Program-made: the position numbers and the translations under genes
The notes under the pieces: generated by a model
The model's database searches: none
What the model was told of the DNA's origin: nothing
What the model saw: only the letters and a program-made list of their open reading frames with translations
Part shown: one piece after another, positions 20,090-30,885 of the stretch
How the letters are laid out: each line of letters begins with the position of its first letter
Position numbering within the stretch: position 1 is the first letter of the stretch
Assembly: GCA_016800925.1 (NCBI GenBank)
Contig: JABCPU010000283.1
Span: 1-64,000 of the forward strand
From: Suillus spraguei
Lineage: Eukaryota; Basidiomycota; Agaricomycetes; Boletales; Suillaceae
Direction: 5' to 3'
DNA length: 64,000 bases

Positions 20090-23000
20090 TCACCGTCTCT
20101 CCCGCACCTTCAACCAGACGACAGCGATAACAGCAACACCAAGCCCAGCGATAAAGGCAAAGAGTACAAGAATATCTCTATAATAATTGTTCAAGCCAAA
20201 ACCGAACAGCTTGTGTGCAGTGATCGATCAGTGATGCAAAGGGAAAGATACAGATATAATACACACCAGCTGCATGATGAGGGTGGCCGATACATTGACG
20301 GGTATGCCTTGCAAGGTATCACTGATCATCAGTCCTGAACCTACTTCGTTTACCGAAATGGCTTCAAGGGTATACTGGCGGATTCAATAAACACTTATGA
20401 AACGTGAAATGTCAAATACATGCACTTTGAGCGGGCAAAGCCATTGCAGCCAATGCAAGACAGGCGGTATTGAAGCGAGGTGGACAAAGAAACTGGCATA
20501 GGTCATCTGGTACAGGGAAGAAAGAGCGGAAAGCAGGATCGCAATCCCGCCATTGCAGAATAGCGTTCCTAAAAGGAAGTTCTGCGTGGCAAACCAGTAA
20601 TCAGAGGAAGTAGGGCGTGATAGTAGAAAAAAATATACAAAGAGTGTCATGACTAGCGTGTACAGGATGATGACGAATATAAACTTGAAGAAATGAACTG
20701 CGTCATGTGCAAGCCCAGCCATCCAGTATGTGCTGAAATCCTAGATCAGTCCACAAGTATGGATAATGGAACTAAAGCAACTTGCATGGTGCACACAGCG
20801 ATGGTGGGTATAATGCGAAGGGGTATCACGTCGAATATCAGGCGTGAAAGAAGCCAAGCTGTTGGGCTAAAGGCATCTGAGGAAAGAATCTCTATCGGGA
20901 AGAAATGGACAAACCTGTAATACCAGTTGGACCTCTCACGAAGGAAGAGGGGTCGTATTTCAACAATATTATAGAGTGCGCTGAGGGATGAGAATGCAAT
21001 GAGGGACCCCTGAAAAGTGGTTTTATGTTGAGCCTGCACAATCAAACCATATTGTCTTACCATGAAGAAAAGGCATCCAACTCTGGCCTGGTATCCGGCG
21101 ATAGTTGAACCAGTTTGATAGTAGAGACCACCTACAATGACGTTTAGCGCAATCAACAACATAATCATTGACACATACCACAAAATACGCTGAGCACACA
21201 AGCAACACACACATGCGTGAAAAATAAGGTCTTGTCTCTGCCAAAGTCAACTGGGTTAGAGGTCATAGAGATTATTAAGTAAAAGCATGTGCACCTTCTT
21301 AAAACTTTCCATTCACGTCTGCAAAGTACTTGCAACTGCGTGAGGAAAGTTGCCATATACATGCCCGGTGCCAAATTTTGCGTAGAGAGGGCTTCAACGT
21401 CTTTCCCTCCATGGACCTTCTCCTCCCTGCTGACACTTAGCCCTACTTCGCCAACCGCATTGTTACCCAGTGGCATGCCGGGGATACCAGGAGACTCGCT
21501 TGCAATGTCGAGTAGGTAATCTGCGACATTGTAACCTTCTTCGTAAGGCAGAACATCAGCCCCGGCTCCACCCTCTTCTCGCATGCGCATGAAGTATCGT
21601 GCTGGTGCTAATCTGCCTGGCCCCGAGTACAGTGCATGCCCATTGCAAAGGAGGTGAATGGAGTCGAAGGTGTGGTAAAGCTGCGAACTCGGCTGATGCA
21701 TGCTACAGATCACCACCACACCCTTTTGATGTCCATGTGAGCCTGGATGACTTATGGCAACTCCACCTTCACGTGCGAGTTCCTTCAGTACATTGACAAC
21801 CCTGAAGGCGCTGACTGAGTCCAATCTGCTTGTAGGCTCATCACAAACCAGCACATCTGGGCAACTAACAAGTTCGAGCCCGATGCTAACGTGACGAGCT
21901 TCTCCGCCACTGATACCCCTACTGGTCCCATCCGTAGCACCAATTCTAGTTTCGGCTATACCATCTAAACCTAGTTTAGAAATGACAGTGGAGACCAGCG
22001 CTGCCTTCGAGGATGCTGGAAGAGCTTCTGGGAGGCAAAGGCATGCAGCGAATGTAGGGGCTTCCTGGACCGTCAACATTGAAGGAAGGATGTCACTCTG
22101 CAGAATGAAAGCTACCCTTGGATGATGTCCAGGGGCATAGGGAGGGAACGTGATAGATCCTGTATAATGACCCGATTTTGTCTTCCCAGCGATGAGTTCT
22201 ACAAGAGTAGTCTTGCCTGCTCCGCTAGGACCAAGGATTGCCATCAGCTGACCTGATTCAATACTGCCACTGATGCTATCGAGTATGGTTTTTCCCCCCC
22301 GGATGGTAGATTTGGCGATCAGAGAGGACGGTGAATTTTTGGGCAATTGTACAATATATGAAATGTCGGACCATCGAACGCTTACTCCACCGTATTGGCC
22401 TCCATTGAAAGGTAACTTCCTCGCCGCTCGTTGGATATACCAACCCCATGCAACAATTGCTAACCCAAACACAATTATTACCCCGACAACAGCGAGTCCT
22501 GCAATAACCCCCCCGCTGAGTTCAGTTCCACCTGACACAGCTGCAGCGGAAGAAGTAGCGTTCGTTGTGTCGATAACGGCTTGAGAGATACATTCACCAA
22601 AGATGCAGCCTTCCATAGATAAGCCCTGACTTCCGAATACTGAATTGATGACATCCTGTTGAAAATAACAGGTATTGGTGCTATCGCACGCAACTGTCAA
22701 TGTTCCAGTGAGTCCGTCAATGGTACTTGTGAGGTTTGAGACCAGGACACCACCACAGAATGTGGTATTTTTGATACAGCTACATGAAAGATTCTGACAT
22801 GTCCAGGTGCTCGAGGTAGTATCGCCCAAACTGGTGGTGGAGTTGGATGATATCTAAGTACAAGGCGAAGCAGTACAAAAGAACTGCTCTATGCCAGCAT
22901 ACATAAGTTGAGCATAGATGGAGGAGCTGGTGGAAGGCAACAATAATGTTCCACTGGTATTATGCAATGGTGATAAAGAGCTGTTCAAAGTTCGGAGGAT

Positions 23001-23585
23001 GTTCAGAGTAGATCTAAGAGGATAAAGTGCCTCTAATGTGGGATTCTTGATTAAAAAATAAGTCAACTCGGGACACTAAACACTCGAATTCAACAATGTT
23101 GAACTGACATTAACTTGACAATTAAGTTCGCCAGCTGCCCATACAGTAGGGGCAGTATTACAAACCAGAGTATCGTTCAGACCAACTAGACCGCCATCAA
23201 GCCCCAAGGTTGCATTCCCATTGACTGCGACATATGCGACCTGGCACGCTGAAGAAGTTGTGCAAACATTACAGCCTACTCCTCCCCATCCGCTTTCGCA
23301 GGTGCAATTGGATGTGGTCAAGTTAGCAAAGCCAGACAATGACGCAGATGGTTGAGCTAAAGAGCGGCTCGAACTGTCAAATATAGTGCCACCGCATCCT
23401 GGTTGTGCACAAGTAGCACCTCCAAATCCGGGAGGACAGATACAGCTCGAAGCATTAGATCGAGAAGTTTCACCGTAGTTCATACATGTTTGCCCAATGA
23501 CGCTAGCTGAAAGGGTTAATAGGACAAGGATGACGCAGGAAAGATGATACAGCCCATGATTCCGTACCACAGATAGTAGTGACAT
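20090..23585 (-). pseudogene. ABCG half-transporter (ADP1-like) with two in-frame UAG codons
   Basis: Starts with a signal peptide (LSCVILVLLTLSASVIGQTC), then EGF-like Cys-rich repeats (CICPPGFGGATC, CTCESGWGGVGC), a TM segment, and a nucleotide-binding domain: Walker A GPSGAGKTT, signature GISGGEARHVSIGLE, Walker B VLVCDEPTSRLDS (usual G replaced by R), H-loop CSMHQPSS. The TM domain follows over several exons: THVCVACVLSVFCG/GLYYQTGS, LIAFSSLSALYNIVEIRPLF, SPTAWLLSRLIFD, CNGGIAILLSALSSLYQMTY, then LEAISVNEVGSG and a C-terminal RERR ending at 20090. Introns of 47-60 bp splice cleanly. The large ectodomain matches yeast ADP1-like proteins. Stops TAG at 23073-23075 (before CPELTY) and 22851-22853 (before ISSNST) lie in the same frame with no possible intron and both fit CAG to TAG. 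The transported substrate is unknown. Confidence 0.8.
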
Positions 23586-23779
23586 GCTTCAGGATAGCTG
23601 TCAGGTGAATTGGAAAATCCTAGACAAGGGTTTTATCACTGCCAGCTCAGCTAATATACGCATAAACGATTTATTGAACGACATGACACTGACAGTCTGT
23701 AGTAGGGTCCAGAAGTAACCGAGACTTAAAAATGATGAGAAATTACGTGAGCGCGAACCCGCATTAGCTAAATTCCTCG

Positions 23780-24090
23780 AGGACGACAATAGCTGCAGAC
23801 CGAGCGAGGACGACAATGGCTGCAGACCCAGGGAGGATGGGACTGGTTAAGGAACTGGGGAGGACAAGACCGGCTGCAGACCGAGGGAGTATGAGAGTGG
23901 CTGCAGGTCGAGGAAGGATGAGAGTGGCTACAGACATGGAGTGGACGGGAGTAACTGCAGACCCAGGAAGTATGAGATTGGCTGCAGACAGAGGGAGGAC
24001 GAGAGTGGCTACAGACCCACTGGGACTGGCTTGAGTCCAAGGGAGGATGACAATGGCTGCAAACCAAGGGAGGACAATGGCTGCAGACTC
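23780..24090 (+). repeat. Minisatellite, about 30-bp unit
   Basis: Roughly ten degenerate units built on GGCTGCAGACCGAGGGAGGA TGAGAGT, seen from ATAGCTGCAGACCGAG (about 23788) to GGCTGCAGACTC (about 24090). Unit length varies between about 25 and 33 bp. Open frames over it on both strands (C/S/P-rich) are artefacts. It sits just upstream of the ABC gene start. Confidence 0.85.
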
Positions 24091-24092
24091 TA

Positions 24093-24144
24093 TTTGTCGG
24101 AGTCAAACATTATACCCCCATACTAGATGTTTGACTCCGACAGA
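24093..24144. repeat. Perfect 16-bp inverted repeat (hairpin)
   Basis: TGTCGGAGTCAAACAT and ATGTTTGACTCCGACA are exact reverse complements separated by about 16 bp (tatacccccatactag). It directly follows the minisatellite. It could be a transcription terminator-like or small mobile-element end; nothing around it decides. From here to 24463 I see no gene. Confidence 0.8.
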
Positions 24145-24463
24145 TGACTTGGGTGGCCCCCATGACTGTGTGGCTGCACCTTGGCTGCCGTGCCACCATA
24201 GTCGTAAGTATAACATGTCCAAGTCGCCAGGAATGACAACTTAATATTATACATATTTCAGATACAATTTACTGGGTACATGGAACATGCTTCCTATTCT
24301 ATTGAGTCTATGCCAGTCCGAGTTCAAAGTTATACAAGCAAATGACTCATTAAACAACTGACTGTGTGAATCATAAAGCACAGAGGAGCACATTTCAAAA
24401 AGGTATATAGAAGAGGGAACTGACGAGGAACGCAGTAGAATAAACCACGCCACAAAACATTGA

Positions 24464-25542
24464 TCAGAGACACTCACCTCCCTCCCCTGCAACATACCAC
24501 ATTAGTCCCTGCATCAAGCCATCCTGCTGTGCCAGCCTCTCTTGAAAATTGGCCATCTCAGCAAGCACATCCCCGTACTGACGCTCTAGCAGCCCAATCC
24601 GCCCTTCAGCCCTCACGACTTGATTCTTCAAACTCTTGTTCATAGTGGATAGGTTATCTGTTTGAGCACATAAAGATGAATGTGACACAAGTAGAGAGTT
24701 AGTCTGTCCTCGTAGGGTCTTGTGGGAAAATAAAATGGTATCATGCGATGAGAAGAGCGACTGGTAGGAGTTTTGCAGGACACTAACGTGCAATTGCGCA
24801 CCTGCTAGTTTGGTAGTGCGAGTTTTGTCTGGAACAGAGCTGCTGGAGCTTGCTCCTCTGCCACCATTGAGACTGCCATTGGAGGAAATGAGGGATTTAC
24901 GTGCTGCGGGGACTTTGCGCTTCATGTTTTCGAGGGCATAGCATCGATCGGCATGGAAATTGGGGTGTCAAAATTTCCAGCTGTGTTCACCAAATTGGGC
25001 ACCATCCAATGTTTTAATCTGATGTGGAAGGATTAGTATATTGGTTGGGAGAACAGAATGAGGCCAAGCTAGGATGAAGGAGGTGGGGAGGTGGAATCAT
25101 GCATTGTGAAGGGGGAATGAACAGCATTTGGGTGCTGCCGCCGCTCACAGAGATTGTGTAGTGTTGGAATAACATAAAAAGGAGGGGGTAGGATCGAAAG
25201 GAAGAAGTTTAAGATCCGGTGCAGACTAGACTCACTTTACGAAAATCATATTTGTTGAGCTGTCTTACAAAAGAAGCAAAATTTGAATGCTTGAACATAC
25301 ATGGCAGGATGGTTTCTGTAAATTTGTTCATGTTCTGAGGGTGAATGGAATATTGGGTGAAAGTACCAATGATAATACGAACCTTTATGATGAAGCAGTC
25401 GCCCTGTGGACCCCATGAGACAACATGAGAGAAGGTATCATCTTCTAACATTCTGTGGGTGTAGAAGTGAAACTTGTGACGATGATAAAGAAGAAAAGAT
25501 GTACTTGTATAGCTTTTTCACAAAATCGCTTGCTGCCGGCAT
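24464..25542 (-). pseudogene. HSF-type DNA-binding protein gene, truncated, with in-frame TGA
   Basis: Exon 1 from the ATG at 25542 gives MPAASDFVKKLYK. A short intron (about 52 bp) joins to MLEDDTFSHVVSWGPQGDCF, the next joins to FTETILPCMFKHSNFASFVR and QLNKYDFRKV: a near-complete heat-shock-factor-type winged-helix domain, as in fungal Hsf/Prr1/Skn7 factors. After a longer intron come GAQFGEHSWKF, an in-frame TGA (24968-24970), then HPNFHADR and ALENMKRKVPAARKS, exactly where the family continues, so the stop fits CGA to TGA. A coiled-coil-like part follows (about 24800-24490). The gene is lost after a donor site near 24478, so the 3' half is missing. As read it would bind DNA but is probably not expressed intact. 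Confidence 0.75.
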
Positions 25543-25654
25543 AGTATCTTCCTGTTCCTTCAGCAGGGGGACTGTGTGGATCTGGTGAGTGGATTCTCTT
25601 GAATTTGAAGTGGGATGAATCGTCGATGATGAACCCCACGATAGGAGCCGGTTG

Positions 25655-25977
25655 AACCATTGAATACCCTTATTATGTGGGCAAATTTTAATGCAGATGG
25701 ATGGATGTGGTTTAATTGTCTGATATCTTACTGACTTGACTGACTTGATTGACTGGACTGACTTGATTGACTGGACTGACTTGATTGACTTTACTGACTT
25801 ATGTAACAGAAGTTGCTCTGTGGACAACCGTGACATCCACGACATAGTCACTGAATTTCATACCTTCCCTTCATCTCTTGTACTATGGTTTTGGCTGGCA
25901 ATCAAGACCTGGTTTTAAGAAGTAAGTACAGAAAAAGGTAAAGCTCAGGCAAAGTCAAGTCTGAAAAAAACAATATG
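25655..25977 (+). repeat. Dispersed repeat S, copy 1 (GACTGACTT tandem core)
   Basis: Aligns with 29628-29908: shared ATTGAATACCCTTATTA, GGCAAATTTTAATG, GATGGATGGAT, a GACTTGACTGACTT tandem core (five to six units here, two to three in the other copy), TGACATCCA(C/T)GAC, CTTGTACTATGGTTTTGGCT and AAGCTCAGGCAAAGTCAAG. The Tc1 copy that starts at 25980 inserted at its right end (TATGTA). Confidence 0.85.
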
Positions 25978-25979
25978 TA

Positions 25980-27594
25980 CAGTGGCTCAAAAAACTGTCC
26001 GCATGTTTTGGCATTTTTCACTATCTATAATATTGTGTGAGAACAAACAAATGCCTCAAAAGCATGCTTATACCACATTGTAGTATGGCTTCAGGGCTTT
26101 CATTTGAGCCCTACACCGTGGGAATCGGTGGAGATATGGTGGAGATACAAGGCTCACAAAATGGTGACTCATGCAGACAGTTTTTTGACTCAAGTATTTT
26201 ACAGTAATAACCAGGTATTCTAGTATTTTGTATGACCTCCCTTGGCTTTAATTACTGCCTCTATCCTTCTAGGCATACTCTCAATTAATTTCTGGCAATC
26301 CTCAGCTGTGATCTTCCCCCATTCCACTGCTACTCTCTCCCAAAGCTCCCATACTCCTTTAGGGGGGTTTTCATAGGCTTGAAGCTTTTTCTTGAGTGTT
26401 CCCCAGAGATGTTCAATGACATTGACATCAGGAGACTGTGCTGGCCAGTCAAGAACATTGATGTTATGTTCTTCAAACCATTCCCTAGCTCTTCTGGATG
26501 TGTGCTTGGGATCATTATCCTGTTGGAAAATGATATCTTCTTCATCAATCCCTGATTCTGCCAAGCTAGGCAGCAAGTGGTCATTTAAAATGTCCACATA
26601 CTGCTCAGCATTCATCTTCCCCTCAACCTCAGCAAGCATTCCCACACCATTCCATCCCATACAGCCCCATACCATTAAAGAACCTCCTCCAAACTTGACA
26701 GTCCCATTAACCTCTCTGTCTGTTAGGCCATCTCCCTTCTTTTTCCATACATACACCTTCCCATCTGACCCAATCCTATTGATTTTGGTCTCATCTGACC
26801 ATATAACACGCTTCCAGTCCTCTACAGTCCAGTGTTGATGAGCTAAGGCAAAGGCTAGTCTTCTCTGCCTATGTTTGATGGAGAGAAGAGGCTTTTCTTC
26901 TTTGTTACTGCCTTGAGATGAGCTGCCTTGAGAACATTCCTCACAGTTTGTCAAGAGACAGGGGTAGTGATGGTGGAATTGATATAATGGGTGGCTTGGA
27001 CAGCATTATCAGCCTTTCCTGTAGTGATATGTTGGATAATAGCCCTTTTGTCAGTAGAGGTAAGCTTGGATGGACGTCCTCCACAAGAGTTTTCCTTGTC
27101 TGGGTGGCTTTCTTTGATGAACTTGGCCACAGTGGACTTGCATACTCCAGTTCTAGAGGAAATTTGGCGAGCAGAGAGGCCAGCATAAGACAGAGAGAGG
27201 ATATTATCTCTTTGAGCAGAGGAGATGGCTTTCATGGTGATTATGACTATGATACATGAGATATTCTGGTTTATATAGTTAGATATAGTCACAAAATAAC
27301 ATAATGACACCACTTTATAATTTATATAATAGTGGCATGATTTTTATGGTGTCATAAATAATGATTTATATAGTTTTAATATACACTCAAAAACTGTCCA
27401 CATGAGTCATCATTTTATAAGCCTTATATCTCCACCATATCTCCGCCGATTCCCACGGTGTAGGGCTCAAATAAAGGCCCTGAAGCCATACTACAATGTG
27501 GTATAAGTATGTTCTTGAGGAATTTGTTCATTCTCACACAATATCATAGATAGTGAAAAATGTCAAAACATGCGGACAGTTTTTTGAGCCACTG
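25980..27594 (-). mobile_element. Tc1-type transposon, full length (copy 2)
   Basis: CAGTGGCTCAAAAAACTG ... CAGTTTTTTGAGCCACTG, 1615 bp, TA duplicated at 25978-25979 and 27595-27596. The ends are long inverted repeats of about 200 bp, and each contains an inner inverted copy of the terminal motif. Near-identical to the plus-strand copy at 57591-59206. The single transposase gene is broken (see separate entry). Confidence 0.95.
26220..27235 (-). pseudogene. Tc1 (DD34E) transposase, stop plus frameshift
   Basis: ATG at 27235: HTH half (YAGLSARQISSRTGVCKSTV), then TGA after TTPVS, then a one-base deletion in the A-run following AVTKK shifts frame, then the catalytic half is open to 26220: VIWSDETKINRIGSDGK (Asp 1), IIFQQDNDPKHTSRR (Asp 2), SPDVNVIEHLWG (Glu). 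The second Asp and the Glu are separated by 34 residues, which defines the Tc1 DD34E class. The catalytic ORF has no ATG in a useful position, so no functional protein is expected from this copy. The catalytic half itself is undamaged. Confidence 0.9.
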
Positions 27595-27604
27595 TATACA
27601 CAGA

Positions 27605-27985
27605 TACACTCCTGACGACGCTCAGCCCCTACTACGAACGCTTACTCGAATTCTGGTACAACTGGGCGTACTTCCAAGCGCTGTAGTATGAGTAGTGACA
27701 GCCCGTCAGAGCATTGTTTCTTATTCCTCTTATGGAGGGGACAGTTTCACAACTGGTTCTGGTGCAACGAGCACAGGCACAGGTACCTCTCAGCCTTCGC
27801 AACGTAGCAACATTGACTTCCTTTTCTTCAGTCCTATTTTCTGAGGGAATTGGGACAACATGTTTTGGCACCATCACTCTACCACCAGTCATTGCCGCGA
27901 CCACTACCCCATTCACACCTTACCTGCGACACTCTCGCCGTCCCATTGTTAAGTGACTCCCATTGTCCATGTGCCATTCGTGAAG
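27605..27985 (+). repeat. Dispersed repeat T, copy 1
   Basis: Homologous to 30485-30870: shared CTACGAACGCT, CTGTAGTATGAGTAGTGACAG, TTATGGAGGGGACAGTTTCA, GGTACCTCT, TTGACTTCCTTTTCTTCAGT and CACCATCACTCTACCACCAG. It contains Ser/Thr-rich frames (GSGATSTGTGTSQPS) that may be an old coding exon, but nothing long stays open in both copies. It follows directly after Tc1 copy 2. Confidence 0.75.
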
Positions 27986-27989
27986 GCTG

Positions 27990-28265
27990 ATGCCAGACAA
28001 ATTCCACAAATTGTGTTTTACATTACGCAAATATGATCACACACCAACCCAGTGGCTCAAACTTGATGATATCGCAAAGCGTTTCTACTGTAGCTCGATG
28101 CGAGCTGCCTTTACCGAGTTCCAACTATGTTTGGGTAATGACCTCACCACGACCCTTGGACGCAAAGTATCATCACTGCCGTACCTCCTCTCTCACCCGG
28201 ATGCTACCAAACATTTGCGAGAAATCTTCGGTGAAGTGCCTACCCCCTACATTAACCAGAGCTGA
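27990..28265 (+). CDS. Hypothetical 91-codon ORF fragment
   Basis: Open frame starting MPDKFHKLCFTLRKYDHTPT and ending PTPYINQS. Composition is protein-like (mixed charged and aromatic residues), unlike the repeats around it, but I recognise no family. A Pro-rich frame (28265-28510) follows in another phase. It is wedged between repeats T and R, so it is most likely a fragment of a larger lost gene. Confidence 0.3.
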   Translation: MPDKFHKLCFTLRKYDHTPTQWLKLDDIAKRFYCSSMRAAFTEFQLCLGNDLTTTLGRKVSSLPYLLSHPDATKHLREIFGEVPTPYINQS

Positions 28266-28539
28266 TGACCATATCTTCTCTATTGACAGAACGCACATGC
28301 ATAGACCCACTCGCTCAGAATCAAGAAACTTCCACCCCCTTCCTACACCCATTTTTCCCCTCCCCTCCTCCCCAACTCAACTACACGGAATCACCGTTGC
28401 ACCACACTGAAATCAGTCAGCGGAAACCCAAGAGACCTCAGCCAAGATTAGGTCCTCTCCACACCCACACAATCCCTGCATTCAGTCCGATTCCTGTACT
28501 AGCCACCTAGGATGTGTATTCGGTCCTGGGAGTCACAAA

Positions 28540-29625
28540 AACTCTGGGGAGATGACTGCCAACTTGTTTGCGAGGAGCTTCCTTATCCGTTGAAAGTGAG
28601 AGCTCTTTTTCAAGTGGGCCATGAGCCATCGAAGATAGTCAACCACGAGACACATTTTTCAAAATCAAACAAACCGTTTAAAATTGATCAAGGTATGACT
28701 AGTTGTAGAAGTAAATGTAAAGAGATATCTCGAGCCAACGCCAGATGGAGCGTCCGACTCTGAGAAAGGGGGCATTACTCAAAGCTAGAGTCAAACGAAT
28801 TGTTTGATATTGTGAAATGGATGACCTTCTGGAAAATACTAGATGGATGCGTAAAGAAATCCGAGGACAAAGTCAAACGAAGCCGTTCGACATGGTAGAT
28901 GTGTTGACGACCAGCTGGAATTTTCTAGCTAAAGGATCCAAAAAGACATTCTAGGCTCAAGGCAAACAAAGTGTTCGACGAATAGAAATGAGAGGACACC
29001 CCAGGCCATGGTCAAACGCAGCGTTCGACGACATTGTATAAATGTGGACGTTTAGCTGGAAATTACTAGCTAGAGGTCCAAACAGATATCCCAAAGTCCA
29101 TTGAAGCATTTGAGGAACAGATGAGAAGACGTGGTAGTCAAGTGGACCTGCCGAGTCAAACGAAATGTTCGACGAAGAGACGAGAAAACGTAGTAGTCAA
29201 ACGGACCTGCCGAGTCAAACGGACCTGCCGAGTCAAATGAAGCATTCGACAAAGAGACGAGAAAACGTGGTAGTCAAATGGACCTGCCAAGTCAAACGAA
29301 GCATTCGACAAAGAGACGAGTAAACGCAGTAGTCAAACGGACCTGCCGAGTCAAACAACGCGTTCGACAAAGAGATGAGAAGACGTAGTAGCCTGATGGT
29401 CCTGCCGAGTCAAATGGAGTGTTTGATGTCGTCGTAGGGTGCAAATCACAACGTTGTATAACTGTAGACGTCTAGCTGGAGATTACTAGCTGGAGGTCCA
29501 AACAGAGATCCCATGCCCAGTCCAATGAAGTGTTTGGATGAAGAGATGAGAAGACGAGTCAAACGGACCTGCTGTGGGAATTATCAGGACTAGATGTGAT
29601 TATGTAAGGACCTAAAATAAAGCTG
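28540..29625 (+). repeat. Dispersed repeat R, copy 2 (expanded VNTR)
   Basis: Same family as 16856-17820. Here the 59-bp tandem part (about 29100-29430) has around five full units plus one truncated 18-bp unit (GAGTCAAACGGACCTGCC), where copy 1 has two to three. Unit core: GAGTCAAACGAAGCRTTCGA, CAAAGAGACGAGAAAACG, GGACCTGCC. The ends coincide with copy 1, so copy number changed after the two copies separated. Confidence 0.85.
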
Positions 29626-29627
29626 TT

Positions 29628-29908
29628 GAAACATTGAATACCCTTATTAAATATTAATAATTAAATAATTATGTAGGCAAATTTTAATGTGGATGGATGG
29701 ATTGACTGACATCTGACTGACTTGACTGACTTAAGTAACAGAAGTGACTTTGCAGACAACCATGACATCCATGACGTAGTCACTGAATTTCATACCTTCC
29801 CTTCGTCTCTTGTACTATGGTTTTGGCTGGCAATCAAGACTTGTTTTGAAGAAGTAAGTACCGAAACAGGTAAAGCTCAGGCAAAGTCAAGTCCGAAAAA
29901 ACAGTATG
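29628..29908 (+). repeat. Dispersed repeat S, copy 2
   Basis: Partner of 25655-25977. It carries an extra TAAATATTAATAATTAAATAAT stretch near 29650 and fewer GACTGACTT units. Its right end, CAGTATGTATGTATACAAATTT, shows what the Tc1 copy-2 target looked like before insertion. Confidence 0.85.
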
Positions 29909-30429
29909 TATGTATACAAATTTCTACACGCCTAGATGCTTCTCAAAGGAGCAAAAAACGAATTTAAAAGGAACCTTGATTTATGTATGATATGCGGTGC
30001 ATGTTTTCTCAAGATGAGTGGGTATAGATGTCATGTGATTAGCACATGGACATGTCGTCCTGAGACAATAAATTACGGCATTCTAAAACCATTGGTGCTA
30101 TCGGATCTCAATAAGTTTATACTCCCTTACATTTCAGTTTCTTCTCACTAAACTTCCATGGATTGAATAAAGTGTGCGCAACTGAGTGTTGTCCATTTCT
30201 CTTTTACATCATTCTTTTCAGTATTCTTAGATTTCATGGCGGTGGCAGCCATGATCTCAACACAGCGCCATGGGTGTCTCAAAAGACTGAGGTTCACTAT
30301 AACTAGAGCTCCTCCACCTATACCAATACCACCAAGACCATCTAGGTCAGAATTGGGTGCCGCACAGTATGGTTCACGTCAATAGCGTCACCAATGAGGC
30401 ATTACCATCATCTGGAGTCGACAAGAAAT
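29909..30429. other. Intergenic; inverted relative of the 12.8-kb tandem unit
   Basis: The part 29915-30020 (tttctacacgcctagatgct ... accttgatttatgtatgatatg) is the reverse complement of sequence at about 12795-12870. The remainder up to 30429 shows no gene, only short open frames. Confidence 0.5.
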
Positions 30430-30885
30430 GGGTTCCAACGCATCTTCATCTAACAGATCTCCACGCATAAATGGTGCCAGATACATTCCTGGCGACGCTG
30501 CTACGAACGCTAACTTGAACTCTGGTGCAACTGGGCGTACTGCCAAGCGCTGTAGTATGAGTAGTGACAGTGCGTCAGAGCGTTGTTTCTTATTCCTTTT
30601 ATGGAGGGGACAGTTTCAGGATTGGTTCTGGTGCGACGAGCACAGGTACCTCTTAGTCTTCGCGACATAGCAACATTGACTTCCTTTTCTTCAGTCCCTA
30701 CACTATTTTCCGAGGGAATTGGGACCACCCGTTTTGGCACCATCACTCTACCACCAGTCACCGCCGCAGACACTATGACATTCACACCTCACCTGCGACA
30801 CTCATTCCCCTGGCCGTCCCATCATGCAATTACTCCCATTGTCCATGCTGCATTCGCGAAGGCTGAAGAGGTGTGTCTCACACTC
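30430..30885 (+). repeat. Dispersed repeat T, copy 2
   Basis: Partner of 27605-27985, slightly longer on the left: the extra 5' part encodes MGSNASSSNRSPRINGARYI and PGDAATNANLNSGATG before the region shared with copy 1. A Ser/Asn-rich start followed by a shared block hints at a gene 5' end, but stops appear within 80 codons. Confidence 0.65.

Noticed and set aside
23768..24126. Cys/Ser/Pro-rich ORF (minus) and Arg/Gly-rich ORFs (plus) in this stretch.
   Set aside because: They are translations of a minisatellite and exist in several frames at once; no independent coding evidence.
26918..27259. ORFs antisense to the Tc1 transposase (MSCLENIPHSLSRDRG and similar) in all three copies.
   Set aside because: Shadow frames opposite the HTH-coding part; same in each copy because the DNA is the same.
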